A stretch of 64,000 bases of DNA from a virus. This document shows, in pieces, positions 58,392-64,000 of the stretch. A program made the position numbers and the translations under genes. Under the pieces are notes generated by a model. It was not told the origin of the DNA. It saw nothing but the letters and a program-made list of their open reading frames with translations, and searched no databases. Numbering within the stretch: position 1 is the stretch's first letter; the number at the start of each line of letters is the position of its first letter. Location: positions 59,836 to 123,835 of IMG/VR virus record IMGVR_UViG_3300028920_000040, one strand, 5' to 3'.

Positions 58392-58579
58392 ACATGTCCG
58401 AGAAGATAAGAGTAAGTGCTAAACATATTACCGAAAACTTTGACATATTGTATTATAATTATCCAAAAGCATTAAGCGACAAAGTTTTTTTAGAAATATG
58501 TAGACACCTCATATTCAAATTTCCTAGCAATAGAAATAGCTGGGGATTAATTCCTTTTACTCCGCGGGACTTAGAATAA
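58388..58579 (+). CDS. 63-aa hypothetical protein
   Basis: MNMSEKIRVSAKHITENFDI, helical, with LEICRHLIFKF. Coupled to the mini-protein; ends just before promoter P5. Nothing recognised. Confidence 0.5.
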   Translation: MNMSEKIRVSAKHITENFDILYYNYPKALSDKVFLEICRHLIFKFPSNRNSWGLIPFTPRDLE

Positions 58580-58585
58580 TAATCC

Positions 58586-58614
58586 TTGACTTTTCAAGAT
58601 AATAGTTGTATAAT
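58586..58614 (+). promoter_or_regulatory. Sigma70-like promoter P5 (near consensus)
   Basis: TTGACT (58586-58591), 17 nt, TATAAT (58609-58614). A dyad CTTGA-CTTT-TCAAG (58585-58598) covers the -35. The expected start point coincides with the ATG at 58621. Confidence 0.8.
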
Positions 58615-58620
58615 ATAACT

Positions 58621-59055
58621 ATGCAGACATTCATTACAGATACAGACTTCCATAAAATTGCCAAGACTCTTGACAACAAAAGACTAGGTAAGCAAAGAGT
58701 TGAGGCCATGCAAATCCTTAATACATTAAATCCTGACTATACTAATAAAGGATGGAAGCATCATCCTGCAGTATTAATGTGGGAAGGATATGAATCTACA
58801 TTAAGAAGTTATCTATCAGCAATGATTAAGGAATGGAAGTCAAGAGGATTTAAAAATACCATAGAAGTTAAAGGTTCTAAAAGCAATAAAAAACCTTGGT
58901 GGCTTTGTGGAAAACTTATTGTGTCTCATCGATCAAATCTCATAAGAAAGAATCCTGAATTTTATAGTCAGTACAATTGGAATCTTCCTGACGATATTCC
59001 TTACTACTGGCCCGTTCGATGGAATAATAAAAAACAAAAAATAGTGAAAAACTAA
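58621..59055 (+). CDS. Pyrimidine dimer DNA glycosylase-like (MSMEG_6728 family)
   Basis: MQTFITDTDFHKIAKTLDNK then RLGKQRVEAMQIL, WKHHPAVLMWEGYE, and SHRSNLIRKNPEFYSQYNW near the C-terminus match the Pyr_excise family related to T4 endonuclease V, which removes UV-induced dimers. Assignment is by family resemblance; the bacterial members are little studied. No Shine-Dalgarno: promoter P5 places transcription start at or next to the A of the ATG, so the mRNA is probably leaderless. 144 aa. Confidence 0.72.
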   Translation: MQTFITDTDFHKIAKTLDNKRLGKQRVEAMQILNTLNPDYTNKGWKHHPAVLMWEGYESTLRSYLSAMIKEWKSRGFKNTIEVKGSKSNKKPWWLCGKLIVSHRSNLIRKNPEFYSQYNWNLPDDIPYYWPVRWNNKKQKIVKN

Positions 59056-59103
59056 CAGACATAGAAACCTTATCCTTAATAAATATTTTTGAAGGGGAAC
59101 ATT

Positions 59104-59250
59104 ATGGCAAAAACAATAATGAAAGTAAGTGCCGAACGGAAGACAACTCATATCCTTAAAAGAATGAAGAAGCAAGGATATACGCTGATCAGCAAAAAGA
59201 AAGATAAGTATGGCGATCAGACCTTTCATTTTGAAAAAACACAGGACTAG
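59104..59250 (+). CDS. 48-aa basic protein
   Basis: MAKTIMKVSAERKTTHILKR then MKKQGYTLISKKKDKYGDQT. Basic, beta/alpha; GAAGGGG ribosome site. Could be a small nucleic-acid binding protein. Confidence 0.5.
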   Translation: MAKTIMKVSAERKTTHILKRMKKQGYTLISKKKDKYGDQTFHFEKTQD

Positions 59251-59253
59251 TCT

Positions 59254-59508
59254 ATGCACAATAACATTAAGGTTAATTCATTTAGTATAAATTCTATGAA
59301 AAAGTATATCCAAAAAGAGTCGAAAAAAGAAACCCTATTAGAGATCAAGAGATTCTGCTTGGATCAATTACCGCTCGAACTTCCCTCCGCAGAATCAATC
59401 GAATTCGGTTTGTGTAATAATTTTGAATTGAAAACAACTACTATTCAAAAATCGTGTTTTAATTCTGTAATTAGAAAGATTGATGAAATGCTCAATTACT
59501 TACAATGA
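59254..59508 (+). CDS. 84-aa hypothetical protein
   Basis: MHNNIKVNSFSINSMKKYIQ, helical, with FCLDQLPLELPSAESIEFGL. No motif recognised. ATGA-coupled to the next gene. Confidence 0.5.
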   Translation: MHNNIKVNSFSINSMKKYIQKESKKETLLEIKRFCLDQLPLELPSAESIEFGLCNNFELKTTTIQKSCFNSVIRKIDEMLNYLQ

Positions 59509-59630
59509 AAATGATACTTAAAATATTTTCAGCAGCCATCATTTCAATCGTAGCAACTTTACTGACTTTTATATTTCTATTCTCAGGTTTATTTCACGAG
59601 AAGCCTTATAAAAAAGACGAAGAAAATTAA
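59505..59630 (+). CDS. 41-aa single-TM protein
   Basis: MKMILKIFSAAIISIVATLL then TFIFLFSGLF and a charged tail. One membrane helix; ends 9 nt before promoter P6. Confidence 0.5.
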   Translation: MKMILKIFSAAIISIVATLLTFIFLFSGLFHEKPYKKDEEN

Positions 59631-59638
59631 TTGAGTCC

Positions 59639-59667
59639 TTGACTTAAGGACTGGGATATATTATATT
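59639..59667 (+). promoter_or_regulatory. Sigma70-like promoter P6 with operator-like dyad
   Basis: TTGACT (59639-59644), 17 nt, TATATT (59662-59667). A perfect dyad AGTCCTT-GACTT-AAGGACT (59634-59652) overlaps the -35, as a repressor site would. Confidence 0.7.
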
Positions 59668-59690
59668 ATTATAGATAAATTCTATATAGA

Positions 59691-59705
59691 AAGGATATAT
59701 TCCTT
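59691..59705 (+). promoter_or_regulatory. Hairpin hiding the ribosome site, abutting ATG 59706
   Basis: AAGGA-TATAT-TCCTT: the left arm is the ribosome site and the right arm its complement, ending directly before the ATG. Same design as at 45462. Confidence 0.5.
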
Positions 59706-60017
59706 ATGTCTGCATACAGACCATATTACGGACACAGTAAACCAAATTTTTCCACTCCTCCAAACAATCCCCCTAAAAATAATCTTATCTATTATATAAG
59801 CATTCCTATTATCTCGGCCATTATTATATTAAGCACTTTATTTATTGTCGAAACCTCTCACGACAATTATAATAAAATAATCAGCATTGCTCGTGGTTCT
59901 GCCAATATGAGGCCAATTATAGGTAAAGCATTGAGAAATAATAAGATATCTATCTTTGAAAGATGGATGATCAATCGTGAATATCACAAACAAAAGAAAA
60001 AAATTAATAAACGATAG
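59706..60017 (+). CDS. 103-aa single-TM protein
   Basis: Pro/Asn-rich N-terminus (PPNNPPKNN), one membrane helix ISIPIISAIIILSTLFIV (about 32-50), then a basic C-terminal tail (REYHKQKKKINKR). First gene of promoter P6. Confidence 0.6.
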   Translation: MSAYRPYYGHSKPNFSTPPNNPPKNNLIYYISIPIISAIIILSTLFIVETSHDNYNKIISIARGSANMRPIIGKALRNNKISIFERWMINREYHKQKKKINKR

Positions 60018-60053
60018 TCAAAGAAAAATCAATAACATAAGAAAGAATTTGTT

Positions 60054-60284
60054 ATGAAAACACGAATAGCATTACTTAAAGCCAACATAAGATGCAACAA
60101 CGGGTATTACTATACTCCTGAATGTCTTATGAAAATAGCAGAAAGAAAACCAGAGACAGGTAAATTCATTTACGATGAAGTAACAGAAACTTTATTATAT
60201 GAATATGATTCTTTGGATTATCTTCACCACGCAAAAAGTTATGATCCAAACCTTTTGATTCCACCAGAGTTTAGTACAGAATGA
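60054..60284 (+). CDS. 76-aa hypothetical protein
   Basis: MKTRIALLKANIRCNNGYYY then TPECLMKIAERKPETGKFIY. Alpha/beta; weak ribosome site (AAGAA). Not recognised. Confidence 0.5.
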   Translation: MKTRIALLKANIRCNNGYYYTPECLMKIAERKPETGKFIYDEVTETLLYEYDSLDYLHHAKSYDPNLLIPPEFSTE

Positions 60285-60291
60285 GACTAAA

Positions 60292-60738
60292 ATGATTAAG
60301 CAAGTAATAGTAATGCGAAAAGATTTGAATATGCGTAAAGGCAAGATGATTGCTCAAGGCGCACATGCTTCTATGAAAGTCTTACTTGATAGAGTTAATG
60401 GTTATACTGATCATCAAGTAGTTAGTGATTGTAAAAAGAAAGATTATCCTTGTTATTGTGTAATGACTAATAGGTATCACACAGGAACTATAACTTTGTC
60501 TCATACAATGCATGAGTGGGTTACTGGAATCTTCACAAAAATATGTGTATCAGTTAATTCAGAAGAAGAACTGCTACAAATATATAAAAGTGCTGCTGAA
60601 CAAAAGATACCTTGTGCATTGATAAAAGATAATGGTCTTACAGAATTCAAAGGAGTTCCAACAAATACTTGTTGTGCTATCGGTCCTGATGAAGCTGAGA
60701 AGATCGATGCAATTACTGGAGACTTAAAGTTACTGTGA
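60292..60738 (+). CDS. Peptidyl-tRNA hydrolase, Pth2 type
   Basis: Releases peptides from peptidyl-tRNA that has fallen off the ribosome. Seen: KQVIVMRKDLNMRKGKMIAQ then GAHASMK at the start, LIKDNGLTEFKG and PTNTCCAIGPDEAEKIDAIT at the end, the archaeal/eukaryotic Pth2 signature. 148 aa, with an insertion after residue 40 relative to the about 115-aa norm. Works naturally alongside the tmRNA at 17682. Confidence 0.88.
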   Translation: MIKQVIVMRKDLNMRKGKMIAQGAHASMKVLLDRVNGYTDHQVVSDCKKKDYPCYCVMTNRYHTGTITLSHTMHEWVTGIFTKICVSVNSEEELLQIYKSAAEQKIPCALIKDNGLTEFKGVPTNTCCAIGPDEAEKIDAITGDLKLL

Positions 60739-60803
60739 GGACATATAATGTATGATATGACAAATACCTGCTCAATTCATTATTAAATCAGAAATGAAAA
60801 AAT

Positions 60804-61064
60804 ATGAACATAAAAGAATTCATAACTAATAATCTTGTCGAAAACGATTGGATACTTAATGGTAAAGAAGAATGCTCAAATGCTTTTAATAATTGGGATA
60901 GATATCACATTGGTCCTCAACCCAGATATGAATTAAACTATAAGGTCAGAACAGAAACAGTAACTGGTATTCATCTTAATGTAAATAAAATATCTTTTTT
61001 AAATGAAATGAATCATCAGATTAAAGACACACTAAAATATCATTATGCACGACAACTCGGATAA
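60804..61064 (+). CDS. 86-aa hypothetical protein
   Basis: MNIKEFITNNLVENDWILNG then WDRYHIGPQPRYELNYKVRT. The start F-I-T-N-N-L-V-E vaguely recalls the head tag (L-V-E), but the body and location differ, so it is not counted. No match. Confidence 0.5.
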   Translation: MNIKEFITNNLVENDWILNGKEECSNAFNNWDRYHIGPQPRYELNYKVRTETVTGIHLNVNKISFLNEMNHQIKDTLKYHYARQLG

Positions 61065-61311
61065 ATTTGTAGACTTCCTGCTTTGGGGCGGGTTCGGTAA
61101 AAAGAGCTGGATCATGAGACTCTTTAAGACGACCCGTATATTTGATTACATCGGTCGAGCAGTAATATCCTTAACACTGGGAGCAATCTATATTTTATTG
61201 TTTCCTTTGACTCTAGCACTAACAATGATGATAGCTTCAAGATTTGATAAGGACTTAACTAACGGAGAAGGATCAGACCTTCCCGAAGAAGACGATGGTG
61301 AGATATTATAA
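61045..61311 (+). CDS. 88-aa single-TM protein with acidic tail
   Basis: Amphipathic N-terminus (FVDFLLWGGFGKKSWIMRLF), membrane helix AVISLTLGAIYILLFPLTLA, acidic C-terminus (GSDLPEEDDGEIL). Overlaps the previous gene by 20 nt and shares a base with the next start. Confidence 0.6.
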   Translation: MHDNSDKFVDFLLWGGFGKKSWIMRLFKTTRIFDYIGRAVISLTLGAIYILLFPLTLALTMMIASRFDKDLTNGEGSDLPEEDDGEIL

Positions 61312-61538
61312 TGCAAAAGATTAGAGATAATATTTTCTACTTCATGAAAAAATCAAATGACTATGATAAAGCGAGAAAACAGATAATAGATATTTTAAGT
61401 AATTCTATTCATGAACATATAAACCAAGATTTATCAGTAGATATATTTTCCGAATTTTTAATAAAGGTAATAACCAAATCAAATATAAAAAACCACGAAA
61501 TGTCAAAAGAGATTGATAACTATAATGAAACCAATTAG
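61311..61538 (+). CDS. 75-aa helical protein
   Basis: MQKIRDNIFYFMKKSNDYDK then ARKQIIDILSNSIHEHINQD. Belongs by style to the right-edge family of short I/K/N-rich ORFs. Unknown. Confidence 0.5.
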   Translation: MQKIRDNIFYFMKKSNDYDKARKQIIDILSNSIHEHINQDLSVDIFSEFLIKVITKSNIKNHEMSKEIDNYNETN

Positions 61539-61821
61539 AGATAATATATGGGGATGGGGAAACACAAAGGTTCAACGGATGCAACCTAACATTGTTGATC
61601 CTGAAAGAAAAAATATTACCGACGGACAACCAGGTAAAGTTAATTACTATACTTTCGTACTTCATCCCAGGTGGCGGATGCCAATAATTCAACCATGCAA
61701 AAATGAATTATTCATATACGACTATAGTTCTTTCCTACAATACGGGATACTAGGAATGTTTTTCAATAAGATAAGGCACTTTCTAATTCGGATCGCGAGT
61801 GTTCTTACTTTAAAATATTAG
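61525..61821 (+). CDS. 98-aa hypothetical protein
   Basis: MKPIRDNIWGWGNTKVQRMQ then FVLHPRWRMPIIQPCKNELF. The start M-K/Q-x-I-R-D-N-I matches the preceding gene. Start at ATG 61525. Followed by a weak TAGG...CCTA hairpin and T6 near 61823-61846 that could be a terminator. Confidence 0.5.
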   Translation: MKPIRDNIWGWGNTKVQRMQPNIVDPERKNITDGQPGKVNYYTFVLHPRWRMPIIQPCKNELFIYDYSSFLQYGILGMFFNKIRHFLIRIASVLTLKY

Positions 61822-61844
61822 GCTTTACGCCCCTAGGCTTTTTT

Positions 61845-62042
61845 ATGAAAACAATTAAAACAAAATTATCATCTAACGGAAGTGCTCCCTGTCCGATACA
61901 ATCGTTACCAGAACAAATATCCAATAACTTATATAGTAAAATAAGAAGATCATTTTATGTTCAGACCCTTCATCTTTCCAGACTTCGTGATGAATACCTG
62001 ATAACGGAAATAAGGAAATACTTCTATAATGAAAAACATTAG
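61845..62042 (+). CDS. 65-aa right-edge family member
   Basis: MKTIKTKLSSNGSAPCPIQS; core EQISNNLYSKIRRSFYVQTL; end LITEIRKYFYNEKH. Shares the L-x-x-K-I...E-I-x-x-x pattern with the next two genes. Confidence 0.5.
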   Translation: MKTIKTKLSSNGSAPCPIQSLPEQISNNLYSKIRRSFYVQTLHLSRLRDEYLITEIRKYFYNEKH

Positions 62043-62274
62043 TATATTACTTAACGAAATATTATTTTTAAATCTCCGTGATATCTTCTATGATAGAAAT
62101 GGATGGAAGAATATTAATGGCCAAGTCAATCAATCCTTATCCGATAAGATATGGTGGTTAATAATAAACGAGTTAAACAAACCTAAAAATAATTCGTGGT
62201 TCAGGTGGCCATCAGCAATTACATCAGGATTCAAATCTCAAGAGATGCTTAAGGAGATTAAAAGGAATATTTAA
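62029..62274 (+). CDS. 81-aa right-edge family member
   Basis: MKNISILLNEILFLNLRDIF; core GQVNQSLSDKIWWLIINELN; end QEMLKEIKRNI. Overlaps the previous gene by 14 nt. Aligns with 62275 over most of its length. Confidence 0.55.
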   Translation: MKNISILLNEILFLNLRDIFYDRNGWKNINGQVNQSLSDKIWWLIINELNKPKNNSWFRWPSAITSGFKSQEMLKEIKRNI

Positions 62275-62556
62275 ATGAAGACACCTAAACCGGAAATAGC
62301 TTATGTACTTAATACACATGTATTCTGGAAAAGTGAGAACATATTTTTTCAACGTGGCTGGTGGACTACAGTCAATCAACAAGTCGAACAAACCTTATTC
62401 AATAAGATATGGGAAATGGCCATAAACAGATTAAGAGAACATACTAACAATCGGTTAATGCCTTATCGAAGAATATATATCGAACATATAATAATACAGG
62501 AAATAACAAGATACAAATCTGAACATTATGAAAAACATATCACGCATACTTCATAA
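62275..62556 (+). CDS. 93-aa right-edge family member
   Basis: GWWTTVNQQVEQTLFNKIWE then MAINRLREHTNN parallels GWKNINGQVNQSLSDKIWWL of the previous gene; end IIIQEITRYK. Starts directly after the previous stop. Confidence 0.55.
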   Translation: MKTPKPEIAYVLNTHVFWKSENIFFQRGWWTTVNQQVEQTLFNKIWEMAINRLREHTNNRLMPYRRIYIEHIIIQEITRYKSEHYEKHITHTS

Positions 62557-62710
62557 TAGAAGATGGGAACCAATCCATAGAGAGAGAATAAAAATATATG
62601 TCGTGCTTAAGGTAAAGGTATTCGTTGAAAGAAAAACAGGTCCTGTTCCATCAGTCTTATTTTATAATCTAAGAGAATATAATTCATGCAAAACATTAAA
62701 AGCCAAATAA
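62528..62710 (+). CDS. 60-aa basic right-edge ORF
   Basis: MKNISRILHNRRWEPIHRER then IKIYVVLKVKVFVERKTG. Starts M-K-N-I-S like 62029. Overlaps both neighbours; unknown. Confidence 0.45.
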   Translation: MKNISRILHNRRWEPIHRERIKIYVVLKVKVFVERKTGPVPSVLFYNLREYNSCKTLKAK

Positions 62711-62871
62711 TAAACAAATCAATTAAGATCAAAACAGCAAAGTATAGTTTAAAAGACTTTACGGAATGGTGCAGAAACTGGAATAGAATATTATGGTTCA
62801 ATGGAAGTGAAGTAGGAGCATCAGTAAAGGAATATATTATAAGACAGGCACTTGAAAATGAAACCCATTAA
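62686..62871 (+). CDS. 61-aa right-edge ORF
   Basis: MQNIKSQIINKSIKIKTAKY then DFTEWCRNWNRILWFNGSEV and a final helix EYIIRQALENE. Overlaps both neighbours. Unknown. Confidence 0.45.
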   Translation: MQNIKSQIINKSIKIKTAKYSLKDFTEWCRNWNRILWFNGSEVGASVKEYIIRQALENETH

Positions 62872-63163
62872 TATAGAATCCTTCTTACCCGACACCGAAA
62901 AAGAATCCTGTATGGTCTGTGGAAAACCAACAGCAAAGAAAAGCATATTATGTTACCCATGCAGAACCTATGCCAGAATGAAACACGGAATAAGGAAATA
63001 TTCTCCTAATGCAAAACTTCCACCCGTACCATGCAGATTACAAATAGATAAGTTAATGAAAACCATAGAAGTACTGCAATCCTTAAAGGAAGAAATATAC
63101 AGAACAGGAACATACTCAGACATATTAAGGTTTAAAGAATTAAATGGAATCCATAAGAAATAA
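62852..63163 (+). CDS. 103-aa zinc-finger protein
   Basis: SCMVCGKPTAKKSILCYPCR: C-x2-C-x10-C-x2-C finger near residues 20-38, followed by a basic segment and a helix (LMKTIEVLQSLKEEIY). Probably binds nucleic acid. Confidence 0.6.
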   Translation: MKMKPINIESFLPDTEKESCMVCGKPTAKKSILCYPCRTYARMKHGIRKYSPNAKLPPVPCRLQIDKLMKTIEVLQSLKEEIYRTGTYSDILRFKELNGIHKK

Positions 63164-63320
63164 AATAAACACGTATAGTATAAAATATTCTTCTGATATA
63201 ACATCCCCAGAATTAAACAGATATCTAGGTGATTACTTATCACTAATAGTTCATCGTAAAATATTTCACATTAAAAATTCAATACGAATGATATTTCGTG
63301 AAATCCTTTTCAGAAACTAA
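63144..63320 (+). CDS. 58-aa right-edge ORF
   Basis: MESIRNKINTYSIKYSSDIT, core YLGDYLSLIVHRKIFHIKNS, end MIFREILFRN. Overlaps the zinc-finger gene by 20 nt. Its layout parallels 61845. Confidence 0.45.
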   Translation: MESIRNKINTYSIKYSSDITSPELNRYLGDYLSLIVHRKIFHIKNSIRMIFREILFRN

Positions 63321-63331
63321 AGGAGAACTCT

Positions 63332-63550
63332 ATGACAGAAAAAGAATTCCTAGAATACACTTCCGACCCAAACAACGCCAATAGAATACATGGATCAATC
63401 GACATAGCCGAATGGAACCTTGGGTTCGATAAGGTATTAGAAGAATGTAAAAGATGCAATCCCAAAGACGGTGAAGCTATTCAGTACATACTGGATAATA
63501 AGATTAATTCAAACTTCCTGATGTACAGGCACTTGAATGAAATCCATTAA
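63332..63550 (+). CDS. 72-aa hypothetical protein
   Basis: MTEKEFLEYTSDPNNANRIH then WNLGFDKVLEECKRCNPKDG. Acidic, helical, one C-x2-C. Good AAGGAG ribosome site. Not of the right-edge family. Confidence 0.55.
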   Translation: MTEKEFLEYTSDPNNANRIHGSIDIAEWNLGFDKVLEECKRCNPKDGEAIQYILDNKINSNFLMYRHLNEIH

Positions 63551-63725
63551 AACAAACATACTTACAAATAGTAAAAATGCTCAAATAGATTTATACTATA
63601 GTCCGAAAGCTTATAATTCTAATTTCTATGTTCAATATGGATTATGGCATATGGAGCTGGTAGTAGATTTACTTACAGATCATTTTAAGGATAAAATATA
63701 TAATCAACTATATTATTACAAATAG
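63537..63725 (+). CDS. 62-aa right-edge family member
   Basis: MKSIKTNILTNSKNAQIDLY, core LVVDLLTDHFKDKIYNQLYY. Start resembles 61845 (M-K-[TS]-I-K-T). Overlaps the previous gene by 14 nt. Confidence 0.5.
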   Translation: MKSIKTNILTNSKNAQIDLYYSPKAYNSNFYVQYGLWHMELVVDLLTDHFKDKIYNQLYYYK

Positions 63726-63771
63726 ATTCATGGGCATGATACAAAGATTCAGTCAGTACTAGAAGATTATA

Positions 63772-64000
63772 ATGAAAAACATCAGGTATATAATAATACA
63801 GAAATATTGTCAGACAGGATATGAGGCTATGCTAACAATGCCTTCTCTCCTTCATGAAACATGGATGCAATATAGCAATACATTCTACTTAAAATATCCA
63901 AGGGGTATATCTCTACTCCTTAAAAGAAACGTAAGAAATTACTTAAATAAAAAGAAGTTTAAACTATTGAATTTACTGAACCTTAACTTTTGGAAAACTG
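63772..64000 (+). CDS. Right-edge ORF running out of the window (partial)
   Basis: Begins MKNIRYIIIQKYCQTGYEAM and stays open to the last base; ends so far with LNLNFWKT. Starts M-K-N-I like 62029 and 62528. Confidence 0.45.
   Translation, partial: MKNIRYIIIQKYCQTGYEAMLTMPSLLHETWMQYSNTFYLKYPRGISLLLKRNVRNYLNKKKFKLLNLLNLNFWKT

Noticed and set aside
60748-60786. 12-codon ORF starting MYDMTNTC
   Set aside because: Too short, no ribosome site, no similarity to neighbours.
60804-61064. Additional tagged protein (FITNNLVE start)
   Set aside because: Only a loose match, far from the tagged block and followed by an unrelated small-gene neighbourhood.
61822-61846. Terminator with T6 after the 61525 gene
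   Set aside because: Only a 4-bp TAGG/CCTA stem with a large loop; noted in the gene entry but not strong enough to list.
1-64000. CRISPR arrays, tRNA genes, insertion sequences, integrase or attachment sites
   Set aside because: No regularly spaced repeats, no cloverleaf other than the tmRNA ends, and no transposase or recombinase motifs were seen on either strand.

Overview
The window reads as part of a large, strongly AT-rich tailed-phage genome, most likely a T4-like jumbo myovirus. Every gene I accept is on the + strand. Genes are packed with ATGA/TAATG overlaps, small zinc-ribbon and one-helix membrane ORFs are abundant, and the metabolic and RNA-repair genes are typical of big phages. 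No host housekeeping operon, integrase, insertion sequence or CRISPR array is visible. The host cannot be named from this sequence.

Regions. (1) 1-1183: end of one gene, then two genes that carry a short N-terminal peptide described below. (2) 1453-12429: a 14-gene glycan cluster. It holds GT-B, GT2, exostosin-like, GT10, GT7C-like and GT15-like glycosyltransferases, an FkbM methyltransferase, three sulfotransferase-like proteins, a GDP-fucose/colitose synthase, a DegT-fold enzyme with His at the PLP-lysine position, and a GDP-mannose-type Nudix hydrolase. (3) 12465-17264: a 55-aa protein and a 1532-aa repeat adhesin that share a C-terminal module. (4) 17682-18028: a complete tmRNA with tag AEEYSYAMAA and no encoded CCA. 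(5) 18099-36215: about 30 genes whose products nearly all begin with a peptide like M-x-F-x-x-[YH]-[LYF]...[LI]-x-E, followed by unrelated bodies. The bodies include a DUF5824/PNK-like protein, six paralogs of an unrecognised family, a GP88-like protein, an ART-fold fragment and a CCA-adding enzyme. (6) 36234-54850: accessory genes with sigma70-like promoters (ArdC-like, RlaP-like NTase, NadE, Thg1, patatin, PRTase, IMPDH/GMPR, metallopeptidases), a probable new structured RNA at 40517-40700, and an untagged member of the paralog family. (7) 54918-64000: very small genes, including an HTH protein, MazG-like, pyrimidine-dimer glycosylase-like and Pth2, and at the right edge a run of overlapping 60-90-aa paralogs.

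Main hypothesis. The shared N-terminal peptide resembles the capsid-targeting sequence of T4 internal head proteins, which is cut by the prohead protease after [LI]-x-E. If so, this phage packages a broad set of proteins in its head and ejects them with the DNA, including CCA-adding enzyme, a PNK-like kinase and an NMN adenylyltransferase-like enzyme. These fit with the tmRNA, Thg1, Pth2, RlaP-like NTase and NadE encoded elsewhere: together they could defend or rebuild tRNA, ribosomes and NAD after host defences act. The glycan cluster next to the adhesin suggests decoration of the virion or the host surface.
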